Under the pieces are notes generated by a model. It was not told the DNA's origin and searched no databases. It saw only the letters and a list, made by a program, of their open reading frames with translations. Position numbers and translations under genes: made by a program. Shown here in pieces: positions 33,422 to 42,815 of a stretch of DNA of 64,000 nt (within the stretch, counting starts at the first letter, position 1; each line of letters begins with the position of its first letter). The stretch comes from Rikenellaceae bacterium (lineage in GTDB: Bacteria; Bacteroidota; Bacteroidia; Bacteroidales; Rikenellaceae): assembly GCA_015059735.1 (NCBI GenBank), contig SUZX01000001.1, positions 62,001 through 126,000 of the forward strand. The letters are read 5' to 3'.

Positions 33422-33436
33422 GAATATAGTTGTGAA

Positions 33437-35128
33437 CTACTTAACCACGCGCAGAACTTTGCCGTTGTCGTTGGCAACTGCACGTTTCCACTTCTCATTA
33501 TAACCCGGGTATTGGATTTTGCCAGGGATTTGCTTGCCGTTACCATTATCGACGAAGTGATCGGGACGCGGATTGGCAAGGAAGTCTAAGACACTACCCT
33601 TCTCGCTCTTGACGTTACCATCGACATATTTGAGCAACAGGTATCTGTCTAACATACGCCATTTGCTAATGAGTTTGTCGGCTGTTGCACAACTTGTCGT
33701 TGTCAACTGTTGTTGACGAGTCGTTTGCGGCTGGGCAGCAAGGGCGGTTGCTTGTTTGGCAACTTGATCTAATTGACCGTTTTCCCATTGATCCGTCACT
33801 TTGCGAATGTCAGCCGAGATCATATCGTAACGCAGATAGGCAAAGTTAGCCACACGGTTGAAAAGCCAAAATGCCGAGTTGTCGGAATAGTTGAGCATAG
33901 AGCCGCTTGCCGTCGAATAACTCTCCGGAATCTTTCGAGTAGAGCAATAGATCGGAGTCAAACACGAAGTGGCGGCATCGTCCATGCCGAACCAAAGGAT
34001 ACCCATGTCGGCGGGCAGGTTGGGACGAGCTTGCGCCACAAACCAGAAACCGGTCTGTTGGGTTGCTGTTGCGCGTTCGTTGCAGTACTTTACGCCGTCA
34101 ACTTCGAAGTGCATCGGACGCCAACGATAAGGCAAGCCGTGACCACCGGCACCGAGGTCTTTGGTCATATCCAGCGGAGTACCCTCATAATGGTCGCGCA
34201 TGCGGTCGAAGATGAATTTCGGAGAGATTTTCGTGCGGGGTTTTACCCACAACGGCATCTTGTTCTTCGGGTTGTGACCCATTGCGAAATCCAAATATTG
34301 ATCCATGCCATCGACGATTGTGCGGAAGAAAGCCCAAACACGCGCTTCGCAAGCTCGCATAGCACCGAAATCGAGTGGTGCGTAGGCGTCGGCAAAACTG
34401 AAATCTTCGTCTTTGCCCGTAAAATAACCCTTCTCACGAGCGAACGAGATCACATCGGGAGCATAAAGGCAATTCTCCTTGTCGTTGAGCGGGAAGGTGG
34501 TGATGCGTGCTTGGTTAGCGTGGGCTGAAACATAACCATCGGGAATACGACGGGCAACCCATACGATACCTTTGTGGCGGTTTTGGCCTTTTCCGTTGTC
34601 GGTAAATCCTTTGCCGATTAATTCCATTAGCCAAGCCTCTTTCTGGTCAACGATCGAGAAAGACTCACCACTCGATGCGTAGCCGTGTGTATTGGCTAAT
34701 TCAACAATGGTTTTGATTGCTTCACGGGCGGTTTTGGCACGTTGCAATGTGATGTAGATCAGCGAACCATAGTCGATTTTGCCCTGAGGGTCTTTCAACT
34801 CCTCGCGGCCACCAAATGTTGTTTCTCCGATGATGAGCGAATGTTCGTTCATGTTGCCGACAGTCGAATAGGTCGAACTGATTTGCGGGATGTCGGTCAG
34901 ATAACGGCCGGTATCCCACTCGTAAACAGGCAACATAGTGCCGGCTTTGAATTTTCCGGCCGGAGTGTGATATAAAGCGCCGTATAGGCTGTGAGAATCT
35001 GCGGCATAGGATACCATAGCTGAGCCATCGGTTGAAGCACCTTTGGTGACAATAAAGTTGGTACATGCCCAAATAGGCCCTGAAATTATCAAGGCAACTC
35101 CTGCGAAAAATAGAGATAGTTTCTTCAT
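33437..35128 (-). CDS. Secreted C69-family dipeptidase
   Basis: 563 residues. The signal peptide ends just before Cys22 (IWA|CTNF); in the C69 (PepD) family a Cys exposed at the new N-terminus is the nucleophile, and the CTNFIVTKGAS start is typical. Later conserved blocks are GNMNEHSLIIGETTFGG, SIVDQKEAWLMELIG and ISAHANQARI-like VSAHANQARIT. The enzyme cleaves dipeptides. Possibly periplasmic, given the signal peptide. The promoter is well formed. The downstream gene is the GH10 xylanase after 136 bases. Confidence 0.92.
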   Translation of the reverse strand: MKKLSLFFAGVALIISGPIWACTNFIVTKGASTDGSAMVSYAADSHSLYGALYHTPAGKFKAGTMLPVYEWDTGRYLTDIPQISSTYSTVGNMNEHSLIIGETTFGGREELKDPQGKIDYGSLIYITLQRAKTAREAIKTIVELANTHGYASSGESFSIVDQKEAWLMELIGKGFTDNGKGQNRHKGIVWVARRIPDGYVSAHANQARITTFPLNDKENCLYAPDVISFAREKGYFTGKDEDFSFADAYAPLDFGAMRACEARVWAFFRTIVDGMDQYLDFAMGHNPKNKMPLWVKPRTKISPKFIFDRMRDHYEGTPLDMTKDLGAGGHGLPYRWRPMHFEVDGVKYCNERATATQQTGFWFVAQARPNLPADMGILWFGMDDAATSCLTPIYCSTRKIPESYSTASGSMLNYSDNSAFWLFNRVANFAYLRYDMISADIRKVTDQWENGQLDQVAKQATALAAQPQTTRQQQLTTTSCATADKLISKWRMLDRYLLLKYVDGNVKSEKGSVLDFLANPRPDHFVDNGNGKQIPGKIQYPGYNEKWKRAVANDNGKVLRVVK

Positions 35129-35212
35129 GGTTTTTCAGTTTTTAGGTGGTTTCTTATAAAAATCGTTCCTAATTTTAGGAGGGTATCGTGCATACATGTT
35201 ATTGTTAACAAA

Positions 35213-35243
35213 CAAAAATATAAAACAAATTGTAAATAACAAA
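35213..35243 (-). promoter_or_regulatory. C69 peptidase promoter
   Basis: The minus strand has TTTTG (around 35240-35244), 19 bases, then an exact -7 TATTTTTG (35213-35220). Leader about 80 nt. Confidence 0.75.
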
Positions 35244-35535
35244 AATTATGATTAATATATTACAAGTATAATTATGCTATTTGTCATTTGGCTTAATTTG
35301 TAAATGATTGTTTGTGAGTATTATATAAGCATAATATGTCAATCGAAATTAACAACATTTTAATTAGGGAAGAGTCGCTTGCAATACTAACGCAATTTAA
35401 TTTAGGTGTTTGTTTGCTTGCTATACAACTATTTTCCGAGCAGAAGATGCTTGAAAAGACACCTCGTGTAGCTGAATCAATAAATAGGAAACTAGCCCTT
35501 TGGACAATATCGGTTAATTAAGAAAGCCTATTTTA

Positions 35536-35543
35536 TATCTTTG
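35536..35543 (+). promoter_or_regulatory. yggS promoter -7 candidate
   Basis: TATCTTTG, exact -7 match, 77 bases before the yggS ATG. The -33 is not clear. Confidence 0.5.
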
Positions 35544-35620
35544 TGCGGGGGTTTTCTAGTGAAAAAATTTCGTGTTGCAGGATTTTTGTGTACTTTTACG
35601 CGGTAAAATTTCTCTGATTT

Positions 35621-36286
35621 ATGTCGATAGCTTATCAATTATCGTCGGTGCGTAATACGTTGCCGGAAGAGGTGCAACTGATTGCTGTTTCGAAAACCCA
35701 TTCGGTCGGAATGATTCGAGATGCTTACGATGCAGGACAACGATTGTTTGGCGAAAATCGCCCTCAGGAGTTGCGCGAGAAGTATGAGGTGCTACCCAAA
35801 GATATTGAGTGGCACATGATCGGACATCTGCAAACCAACAAGGTAAAATATATCGCTCCGTTTGTGAAATTGATTCATTCGGTAGATAGTTCCCGTTTGG
35901 TGGACACAATTCAACGAGAGGCTGCCAAATGTAATCGAACGGTTGAAATTTTGTTTGAGATTCGGGTGGCGGATGAAGAGACCAAAACGGGCTGGAATTT
36001 TGACGAGTTGATGCAATATATTCGCACTGCACCGTTTGGAGTGATGACAAATATCTGTGTGCGTGGCGTGATGGGCATTGCAACAAATACCGATGATGAA
36101 CAGATCGTCCGCCGTGATTTTGAGAAACTGCGTCACTATTTCGAGATGCTCAAACCTTATTTTACAGCTCGGTTTGATACGCTATCGATGGGTATGTCAC
36201 ACGACTATCCGATTGCTGTGGAGTGTGGAGCTACAATGGTGCGTGTCGGATCATTGATCTTTGGTGAGAGAGACTATTCGAAATAA
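35621..36286 (+). CDS. yggS: YggS/PLPBP family pyridoxal-phosphate homeostasis protein
   Basis: 221 residues of the PLP-binding, alanine-racemase-like barrel. The PLP lysine sits in LIAVSKTHSV (Lys at about 26), and the family blocks FGENRPQELREKYE (around 47-60), WHMIGHLQTNKVKY and LSMGMSHDY are all present. The protein keeps vitamin B6 levels balanced and has no known enzymatic turnover. Alone on the plus strand; a palindromic repeat follows. Confidence 0.94.
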   Translation: MSIAYQLSSVRNTLPEEVQLIAVSKTHSVGMIRDAYDAGQRLFGENRPQELREKYEVLPKDIEWHMIGHLQTNKVKYIAPFVKLIHSVDSSRLVDTIQREAAKCNRTVEILFEIRVADEETKTGWNFDELMQYIRTAPFGVMTNICVRGVMGIATNTDDEQIVRRDFEKLRHYFEMLKPYFTARFDTLSMGMSHDYPIAVECGATMVRVGSLIFGERDYSK

Positions 36287-36304
36287 GATAAAATGTCGAG
36301 GATT

Positions 36305-36376
36305 TGTCTGATAAGTCCTTGAAAATGAAAATCACCCCCGTCAGAAGTAAAATCTGATGGGGGTGAAATTGTAAAA
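36305..36376. repeat. Dispersed palindromic intergenic repeat, copy 2
   Basis: Inverted relative to copy 1 (6824-6890). Stem 36332-36345 with 36353-36366 (14 bp, one wobble). Lies between yggS and the M23 gene, where it may also help end both convergent transcripts. Confidence 0.7.
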
Positions 36377-36404
36377 GTAGCCTGATGATAACAGTTTGAA
36401 TATG

Positions 36405-37607
36405 CTATCTCACGCGCAACTTACGTCCCAGACGCAAGATGGTTGTCGATTTGATTCTGTTCAAACGGCAGATATTACCTACCGTTGTGCCGTAGCGTCG
36501 CGCGAGGTGACCTAATGTATCTCCCCTGCGAATCGTGTGGTAACGCATGGCAGCTTTTTCGGCATCCTCTTTCTTGTCTTGTTCGGCGTTCGCGATCTCC
36601 TCGTCGAAGTCTTGGCCGGCTTTGGAATGGATACTGAAATAGGATTTTTTCAGCAGGAACATGTCGCGACATAATTCGCCACTCTTGAAATCGATCAATC
36701 GCTCGGGGTCGAATGATTGCCCGTAGTAACGGGTTTCGTAGTGGAGATGCGGTCCTGTCGAACGACCCGTAGAGCCGCCTAACCCGATGACCTGTCCGGC
36801 TTCTACCCATTGATTTGGGGTTACCATGCGCTCGGAGAGGTGGCCATAGTAGGTTTCCAAGCCATTGTCGTGGCGGATGATCACAAGGTTTCCATACCCT
36901 CCGCGATTGTATTGCGAAATGCGTACGCGTCCTGAAAATGTTGCATAGATCGGGTCGCCGGTCTTTAACGGCAGGTCGATACCTTGATGTTGGCGGCGAC
37001 GACGCATGCCGTATTTGCCGCGCGGATGGATCGTGCCTTGATATGGGCAATGGTATCCTGTAACCGAATCGAGCAACTCGATGACTATCGAGTTAGGCAT
37101 AGCCGACATGTCAACCTCTTTATATGGGAAGAGTTTTTCGGTATCCCAATACCTCTCGAATATTAAACTGTCGCGCCTTGCTGTGCGGTCGATCGAGTAT
37201 TTCCATTGGTTGTTGCCGTAGAGGATGACTTTGACACTTTCGTTATCGGTGGATAAAGTGTCGAGGATCGTCAGGTTGCTGGTTTCGAATGTCGAGGCAA
37301 TACGCGTGGGGCGCAACCGTCTTTTTACGAGAGCGATTGAGTCGGCCGCTGCTTTTTCGGGATCGATGGACGGCTTTTGTTGGGACTTTTGTGTGGCAGT
37401 AGTTGATGTATTAGTACTAAGAACTTTTTCGAGTGAATCGATACGTTGCAAAAGACGACTATTCTTCATGCGGAGCGAGTCAACAGTCGCGGCCTGTCGG
37501 GCAGCAAGTTGGGCACGTGTCATCTTTTTGGGTTTTGTGGCAGTGGCAACTGTTGTGAAACAGATCGTTGCAACTACTACCAAAAGTAAACATCGAAGTG
37601 GGTTCAT
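36405..37607 (-). CDS. M23 metallopeptidase with LysM domain
   Basis: 400 residues with a signal peptide (to about 23). A coiled-coil part (30-70, SLRMKNSRLLQRIDSLEKVL), a linker, then an M23 lysostaphin-like domain with the zinc motifs HQGIDLP (H-x3-D, about 216-222) and HLHYE (about 295-299), and a C-terminal LysM repeat (YHTIRRGDTLGHLARRYG, in part about 355-372). Cuts or binds peptidoglycan in the periplasm. It is the last gene of the yicC operon, 7 bases after the DUF3109 gene. Confidence 0.93.
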   Translation of the reverse strand: MNPLRCLLLVVVATICFTTVATATKPKKMTRAQLAARQAATVDSLRMKNSRLLQRIDSLEKVLSTNTSTTATQKSQQKPSIDPEKAAADSIALVKRRLRPTRIASTFETSNLTILDTLSTDNESVKVILYGNNQWKYSIDRTARRDSLIFERYWDTEKLFPYKEVDMSAMPNSIVIELLDSVTGYHCPYQGTIHPRGKYGMRRRRQHQGIDLPLKTGDPIYATFSGRVRISQYNRGGYGNLVIIRHDNGLETYYGHLSERMVTPNQWVEAGQVIGLGGSTGRSTGPHLHYETRYYGQSFDPERLIDFKSGELCRDMFLLKKSYFSIHSKAGQDFDEEIANAEQDKKEDAEKAAMRYHTIRRGDTLGHLARRYGTTVGNICRLNRIKSTTILRLGRKLRVR

Positions 37608-37614
37608 GTTGGTT

Positions 37615-38196
37615 TTATTGTTGTTTGATTAGTTGCTCTGCGGCTTCAAGGGCTTGGTAAAACTCCTCGCCAAAGCGGCGGATAATCGGTTCTTTGAGCG
37701 CTTTATAAACGGGGACTCCCAATTTTGCTCCGCAATTTCGAGCCGAGGCACAGACCGACCAGCGGTGGTAGTTCAAGCCTACCGTACCGTTGGAGAACTG
37801 CATCAGTCGGATCGGGTATAGGTGGCACGAGATAGGTTTTCTAAAAGCTGTTTTGCCTTCCAGCCATGCCTTTTCGACAGCACAGAGTGTGATTCCGTTT
37901 TCCTGATAGGTATAGGCACATTCAGCATTGTTGACAAGCGGTGTGGTGTAATCACCATCTTCATCAACGACCATGAATCCTTGTTGCTCGACAGCGGCGA
38001 TGCCTTCGGGTGTCATATAAGGTTTATATGCGGGATATTCGCGTTCGAGAATATCGACCTCTTCGATCTCCAAAGGAGCACCGGCATTACCTTCGACGCA
38101 ACAAATCCCTTTGCATTGCGTGATGTCGCAGGCAAAACATTCGCGCAACAGATCGGCGCTTACGATTTTATCATCTATTTCAATCATTTGTGGCAA
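37615..38196 (-). CDS. DUF3109 family protein
   Basis: 193 residues, no signal peptide. Cysteines in the pattern CFACDITQCKGICC (about 20-33), Cys93 (ECAYTYQENGITLCAVE), ISCHLYP and CASARNC suggest a metal or iron-sulfur binding protein, as in the CxxCxxxxCC group related to YkgJ. The family is common in Bacteroidota, with unknown function. Its start overlaps the end of ddl by 13 bases, so translation is coupled. Confidence 0.9.
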   Translation of the reverse strand: MPQMIEIDDKIVSADLLRECFACDITQCKGICCVEGNAGAPLEIEEVDILEREYPAYKPYMTPEGIAAVEQQGFMVVDEDGDYTTPLVNNAECAYTYQENGITLCAVEKAWLEGKTAFRKPISCHLYPIRLMQFSNGTVGLNYHRWSVCASARNCGAKLGVPVYKALKEPIIRRFGEEFYQALEAAEQLIKQQ

Positions 38197-39170
38197 GTAT
38201 CGGCGATTATGATGTCGTACAACTCTCCAAGTGACAAACCCATAACACGAGCCTGTTTTGGTACGATGCTTCCGAGGCTCATGCCCGGGATGGAGTTCAA
38301 CTCGATGAAATAAGGAACACCTTCGGGGGTTACGATAAAGTCAACGCGCACCACTCCGCTGCATCGGCAGGTACGATAGGCTTCGAGGGTCATACGGTTG
38401 AGTGTCGTTCGCAGTTCGGGAGTGATGTCAGCAGGGGTGATTTCATCGGAGAAGCCTGCTGTATATTTGGCTTCGTAATCGAAGAAATCGTTCTTTGAAA
38501 TGACTTCTGTCTCCGGAAAGAGATACTCTTTGCCAGATGCAATCATCACTCCGCAGGCAATTTCATGACCTGAGATGCACTCCTCGATCAGAATCTCGTC
38601 GCCCTGTGCAAAGGCTGCATCAATGGCAGCAGGAAGTTCTTCGAGGGTATGAACTTTTGTAACTCCGAATGATGATCCGCTGGCATTGGGTTTGACGAAA
38701 AGTGGCATGCCGAGTTCGGCGACAATCTGTGCGGGATCAGCGATTTCGCCACGACGTAGGAAGATTTCGCGTGCGAGATTGATTCCTCGGCCGGCCAATG
38801 TGCGTTTGGTGGTGATTTTGTCGAATGTAATGACCGATGATGTCATCGAGCAGGAAGAGTATGGAACTCCCATCATATCGAGATAACCTTGCAATTTGCC
38901 ATCTTCGCCCGGGGTGCCGTGAATGATGATCAAGGCATAATCGAACTCTTTGCGACAACCATCGACGGTTAGCGAAAAGTCATTTTTGTCGATCTGCCAT
39001 TCGCGTCCATCGGGAGCGGTGTAACACCAATTGCGATGATGCAGGTCTATGAGCGTAATATCGTATTTTTCGTGGTCAAGTGCAGCTTCGATTTGTGCTG
39101 CACTTTGGAGTGCGATTTCCCGTTCGGGAGAGTCTCCGCCAGCGAGAAGAGCTATTTTCAAGCGTGTCAT
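38184..39170 (-). CDS. ddl: D-alanine--D-alanine ligase
   Basis: ATP-grasp ligase that makes the D-Ala-D-Ala end of peptidoglycan precursors; cytosolic, 328 residues. Seen: AGGDSPEREIAL start (about 10-21), central ATP-grasp strands (PLFVKPNASGSSFGVTKV), the EVISKNDFFDYEAKYTAG block, and the terminal VDFIVTPEGVPYFIELNSIPGMSLGS segment with the metal-binding Glu/Asn. It stands in the yicC-gmk-nadD-ddl operon, 3 bases after nadD. Confidence 0.96.
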   Translation of the reverse strand: MTRLKIALLAGGDSPEREIALQSAAQIEAALDHEKYDITLIDLHHRNWCYTAPDGREWQIDKNDFSLTVDGCRKEFDYALIIIHGTPGEDGKLQGYLDMMGVPYSSCSMTSSVITFDKITTKRTLAGRGINLAREIFLRRGEIADPAQIVAELGMPLFVKPNASGSSFGVTKVHTLEELPAAIDAAFAQGDEILIEECISGHEIACGVMIASGKEYLFPETEVISKNDFFDYEAKYTAGFSDEITPADITPELRTTLNRMTLEAYRTCRCSGVVRVDFIVTPEGVPYFIELNSIPGMSLGSIVPKQARVMGLSLGELYDIIIADTCHK

Positions 39171-39173
39171 ATT

Positions 39174-39983
39174 TCAAGGATTATAAATGTCTTTGTAACG
39201 AAATTCGAGAATTTCCCGTGTTATTTCGGAGAATTGTTTGGCTTCGATGTGATCGGGGTCGATTTGCAGGACTTGGTGGAAATCGTTCAGTGCACTCCCC
39301 CACTCGTTCTGTCGATAATGAAGTTTGCCGCGTTCGAGATAGAGTGCGTGGTCCTGTGGATTTTCGGCAATGCGTGCCGTGAGGGTTGCAATCTGTGTGG
39401 CGGGACTCCATAGACCTTTTTCTCGGATATATCTCTCTACCTCCGGAATGAGCAGTGTCGAGGTCTCTTCGCCGCACAAAATGCGTCTGCGTATTTCGGT
39501 GGCCGAGATGTCGAACAACGGAGCATCGTTCAATACGGTAATTCGGTCGAGGAAACGCTCTATTTTTTCATTCGGTCTTGGATATACAAAAATGGGATAT
39601 TCGAGTATTTTTTCGTACTCTTTCCATCCATCGAGTGCTTTGATTTGGTCTCCTCCCATCAAAATCGAGAATAACATTTCAGACCCGAAGTTTTCGGTTA
39701 GGTAACGAAGTGTATCGATTGTGTATGAGGGTCTTGTCAATACAAACTCGATGGCTGATGGTCGGATGCTTTCGGGATATTTCGATGTGGCGCAGGCGAT
39801 TTCGGCCATCTCGAAACGGTTCAGTTCGGGAACAAGTGATTCGGTGGCTTTATAGGGACTTTGTGGCGAGACGATAAGAGCAACCTCGTCGCAAAGATCG
39901 TGTTCCACGACATACTCGGCCAAAGCAATATGGCCTCGGTGTATGGGGTTGAACGACCCGAAATAAAGCATCATACGTTTCAT
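39174..39983 (-). CDS. nadD: Nicotinate-nucleotide adenylyltransferase with C-terminal TPR
   Basis: Adenylates nicotinate mononucleotide in NAD synthesis. Residues 1-190 are a normal NadD: GSFNPIHRGH (9-18, HxGH-type nucleotide motif), ILMGGDQIKAL and the ISATEIRRRI segment (ISxTxxR, around 159-168). A tail of about 75 residues follows with two TPR-like helical repeats (ALYLERGKLHYRQNEWGSALNDFHQVLQIDPDHIEA, in part), not found in the standard 190-210-residue enzyme. The fusion may recruit a partner. Stop overlaps the gmk region by 4 bases. Confidence 0.93.
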   Translation of the reverse strand: MKRMMLYFGSFNPIHRGHIALAEYVVEHDLCDEVALIVSPQSPYKATESLVPELNRFEMAEIACATSKYPESIRPSAIEFVLTRPSYTIDTLRYLTENFGSEMLFSILMGGDQIKALDGWKEYEKILEYPIFVYPRPNEKIERFLDRITVLNDAPLFDISATEIRRRILCGEETSTLLIPEVERYIREKGLWSPATQIATLTARIAENPQDHALYLERGKLHYRQNEWGSALNDFHQVLQIDPDHIEAKQFSEITREILEFRYKDIYNP

Positions 39984-40549
39984 CGGAGCGGACCGGCAAA
40001 GGTGTTGATCAAATCGATGGTTTCGGCAATGGCTTTGTCGAGTTGGTCGTTGACTACAACCCGATCGAATTCGGAAGCTTTGGTTAACTCAAATTCGGCT
40101 TTGGCAACGCGGCGGTCAATTACTTCCGGAGCATCGGTTCCACGACCCACAAGTCGGCGGCGCAACTCTTCGACCGAGGGTGGCATGATGAAGATTGAGC
40201 GGGCGTCATCTCCGAAAATGCGTTTGAGGTTGATTCCTCCCATGACATCGACGTCGAAGACAATGATGTTGCCTTTGTCCCAAATGCGCTTGATCTCGCT
40301 ACGTAACGTGCCGTAGCAAGTACCTTGATAGACCTCTTCCCACTCGACGAAACGATCCTCATCAACAGCCTTTTGGAACTCCTCTTGGGTGAAGAAGTGG
40401 TAATCGATGCCGTTTTGCTCGCTGCCGCGCGGTGCCCGGCTGGTGGCCGAGATCGAAAATTCAAGTTGGGAGAACTGTTCCAACAAGGCTCGAACGATGG
40501 TTGTTTTGCCCGATCCGCTCGGAGCAGAGAATATGATAACTTTGCCCAT
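39980..40549 (-). CDS. gmk: Guanylate kinase
   Basis: Phosphorylates GMP to GDP; 189 residues. P-loop SAPSGSGKTT (8-17), the ATSRAPRGSEQNGIDYHF (GMP-binding) region and VDVMGG (about 101-106) are all in place. The Arg-rich lid RRRLVGRGTDAPEVIDRR follows. 5 bases from yicC and 4-base overlap with nadD mark an operon. Confidence 0.96.
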   Translation of the reverse strand: MGKVIIFSAPSGSGKTTIVRALLEQFSQLEFSISATSRAPRGSEQNGIDYHFFTQEEFQKAVDEDRFVEWEEVYQGTCYGTLRSEIKRIWDKGNIIVFDVDVMGGINLKRIFGDDARSIFIMPPSVEELRRRLVGRGTDAPEVIDRRVAKAEFELTKASEFDRVVVNDQLDKAIAETIDLINTFAGPLR

Positions 40550-40554
40550 AGGTG

Positions 40555-41448
40555 TTATAAAATATTGAGCACCTGCTCTTTGATCTTTTCTAATTCGTCT
40601 TTCATTTTGACAACCAGCACTTGGATATTGCTCTCGTTGGCTTTGGATCCCATTGTGTTGATCTCGCGCCCCATCTCCTGAGCAATGAATCCTAATTTAC
40701 GTCCTGCATTGTCTTCCGAAGCGGCCACTTCGCGGAAATAATTGCAATGATTGGTTAGGCGGACTTTCTCTTCGGTGATGTCGAGTTTCTCGAAATAGAA
40801 GATCATCTCCTGCTCCAATCGATTGTGATCTACTTCAACATTCAGTTGGTTCAACGTGTCGAGAATACGGGCTCGAATGGTTTCGGTGCGGGCTTTCTCA
40901 AACGGAGTTACCTCCTGTTTGTAATTCTCGATCTTTTCAACGCGGTACAGCAGGTCGGAGATCAAAACAGCACCTTCCTGTCGGCGGAAAGCATCGAACT
41001 GCTCCAAAGCGGCGGCGATAGCCGAGTGGAGTGCAACAAGTTCCTCCTCGGGGGTGGATTGGATTTCAGAGGCTACCACATCGGGCAGACGCAAGATACT
41101 TTGTGCCACAATGGAGGAGGCTATGGAAGAAGTAATGAAGTTGGGATCCATTTGTGTTGCGCTCATCGCATCGCGTAATTGACGGCTGTATTCGGCAAAG
41201 ACTTCGCTGTTGATGGTGGCAGAGGTGTTGACAGCATTTGTTTCCACCGAAACAAAGACATCTACTTTTCCTCGTACGACGGCTTTCCCGATGGTGCTGC
41301 GAATATCGTATTCGGCCTGACGGTAGATGGCCGGCAGACGCAAATTGAGATCCAATTGTTTGGAGTTTAGCGAACGGATCTCAACAGTAATCTTTTTGTT
41401 GGGGAGCGAGACTTCTGCTTTACCGAAGCCTGTCATTGATTTTATCAT
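40555..41448 (-). CDS. yicC: YicC family endoribonuclease
   Basis: 297 residues from the ATG at 41448 (MIKSMTGFGKAEV), the family start; the frame runs 13 codons further upstream without family resemblance. Blocks typical for YicC: EIRSLNSKQLDLNLRLP (about 28-44), RGKVDVFVS, and the C-terminal GRKLGFIAQEMGREINTMGSKANE. E. coli YicC is an endoribonuclease acting in RNA turnover. It heads the six-gene operon with gmk. Confidence 0.94.
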   Translation of the reverse strand: MIKSMTGFGKAEVSLPNKKITVEIRSLNSKQLDLNLRLPAIYRQAEYDIRSTIGKAVVRGKVDVFVSVETNAVNTSATINSEVFAEYSRQLRDAMSATQMDPNFITSSIASSIVAQSILRLPDVVASEIQSTPEEELVALHSAIAAALEQFDAFRRQEGAVLISDLLYRVEKIENYKQEVTPFEKARTETIRARILDTLNQLNVEVDHNRLEQEMIFYFEKLDITEEKVRLTNHCNYFREVAASEDNAGRKLGFIAQEMGREINTMGSKANESNIQVLVVKMKDELEKIKEQVLNIL

Positions 41449-41538
41449 GGTAAATTCTCTTTTGTGGCACAAAAATACAAAAAACAATTCAAAAAGGCGA
41501 GTATTCGTTTGCAGAATGAAATTTATTTCTCTTAATGG

Positions 41539-41568
41539 TTGGTTTTTGAGAAAAAAGCCTTACTTTTG
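41539..41568 (+). promoter_or_regulatory. serC promoter
   Basis: TTG (41539-41541), 19 bases, then exact -7 TACTTTTG (41561-41568). Leader about 48 nt. It drives serC-serA-DUF1015. Confidence 0.75.
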
Positions 41569-41621
41569 TAGTAATTTTATCAAAACAAACATAACCAAAC
41601 CTTATAATTTTATAAAGCATT

Positions 41622-42704
41622 ATGCAAAAGCACAATTTTAACGCAGGACCCTGCGTACTGCCTAAACAGGCAATCGAGGCCGCAATTGAGGCCATTCGCG
41701 ATTTCGACAATACCGGCATCGGTATTTTAGAGATCTCGCACCGTACCCCCGGGTGGGAGCGTGTAATGGCAGAGGTTGAGCAACTGTGGCGCGAGTTGCT
41801 GAACATCCCCGATAACTACGCTGTATTCTTCCTCGGTGGTGGTGCTTCGACTCAATTCTTTGAGGTGCCTGCCAACTTGTTGAAGACAAAGGCTGCTTAC
41901 TTGCAGACCGGCGTTTGGGCAAAAAAAGCTGCCAAAGAGGCTAAATACTATGGTGAGGTAGAGATTGTTGCTTCATCGGAGGACAAGACTTATTCGTACA
42001 TCCCGAAGGGTTACACCATTCCTACCGATGCCGACTATTTCCACATCACAACCAACAACACCATTTACGGTACGGAGATTCATGAGGATATTGACAGCCC
42101 GATTACACTCGTAGCCGATATGTCGTCGGATATCATGTCGCGTCCGGTTGACGTTACGAAATATGGTATGATCTACGGTGGTGCTCAAAAGAACGTAGGC
42201 CCCGCTGGTGTTACTTTCGTAATCGTTCGCAAAGATCTGATCGGTTCGTCGGAGCGTAAGTTGCAGACGATGGTTGACTATGCTACCCACTTCCCCGAGG
42301 AGCAGCGCAACCACTCGATGTTCAACACGCCTCCCGTATTCCCCATCTTTGTAATGTACCAAACGCTGAAATGGGTGAAAGAGCTCGGTGGTGTTGAAGC
42401 TATGTACAAACGTAACGTAGAGAAGGCCGAATTGCTTTACAACGAGATCGATCGCAACTCGATGTTCGTAGGTACGGCTGCCAAAGAGGACCGTTCGTTG
42501 ATGAACGTATGCTTCGTGATGGCTGAGGGTAAAGAGCAATATGAGGCTGAATTCATGGAGTTCGCCAAGTCGAAGGGTATGGTCGGTATCAAGGGTCACC
42601 GTTCGGTAGGTGGTTTCCGCGCTTCGATCTACAACGCTTGCCCGAAAGAGTCGGTAGAGGCTTTGGTTGCCTGCATGCAGGAGTTTGAAAATTTGCATAA
42701 ATAA
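41622..42704 (+). CDS. serC: Phosphoserine aminotransferase
   Basis: PLP enzyme converting 3-phosphohydroxypyruvate to phosphoserine (also used in vitamin B6 synthesis). 360 residues; starts [14 protein letters not shown], the family start. Seen: [12 protein letters not shown] (about 39-50), GGGASTQFF (71-79), [14 protein letters not shown] (about 166-179) and the PLP-lysine segment [15 protein letters not shown] (Lys about 193). First gene of the serine operon with serA 111 bases downstream and DUF1015 behind it. Confidence 0.97.
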   Translation: MQKHNFNAGPCVLPKQAIEAAIEAIRDFDNTGIGILEISHRTPGWERVMAEVEQLWRELLNIPDNYAVFFLGGGASTQFFEVPANLLKTKAAYLQTGVWAKKAAKEAKYYGEVEIVASSEDKTYSYIPKGYTIPTDADYFHITTNNTIYGTEIHEDIDSPITLVADMSSDIMSRPVDVTKYGMIYGGAQKNVGPAGVTFVIVRKDLIGSSERKLQTMVDYATHFPEEQRNHSMFNTPPVFPIFVMYQTLKWVKELGGVEAMYKRNVEKAELLYNEIDRNSMFVGTAAKEDRSLMNVCFVMAEGKEQYEAEFMEFAKSKGMVGIKGHRSVGGFRASIYNACPKESVEALVACMQEFENLHK

Positions 42705-42815
42705 TCATCGCGGATGGCGCAATACGCGAAAGTGCCTACGGGATACAGTGCCCTTACGGGTGAGGTTGTAACGTGGGATGCGTTTGATGTGATTGAAACA
42801 GAAAAAGTGAAAACT

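Larger units (their letters stand above)
35129..35620. other. Divergent A+T-rich intergenic region
   Basis: A 492-base gap between the C69 and yggS genes, transcribed outward in both directions. It holds the C69 promoter (35213-35243) and a yggS -7 candidate (35536-35543). The remaining 290 bases are A+T-rich; a 61-codon plus-strand ORF at 35336-35521 has no coding character that I can see. Confidence 0.7.

Noticed and set aside
35336..35521. 61-codon ORF in the C69-yggS gap
   Set aside because: A+T-rich, no promoter in phase, no recognisable feature; within chance expectation for this composition.
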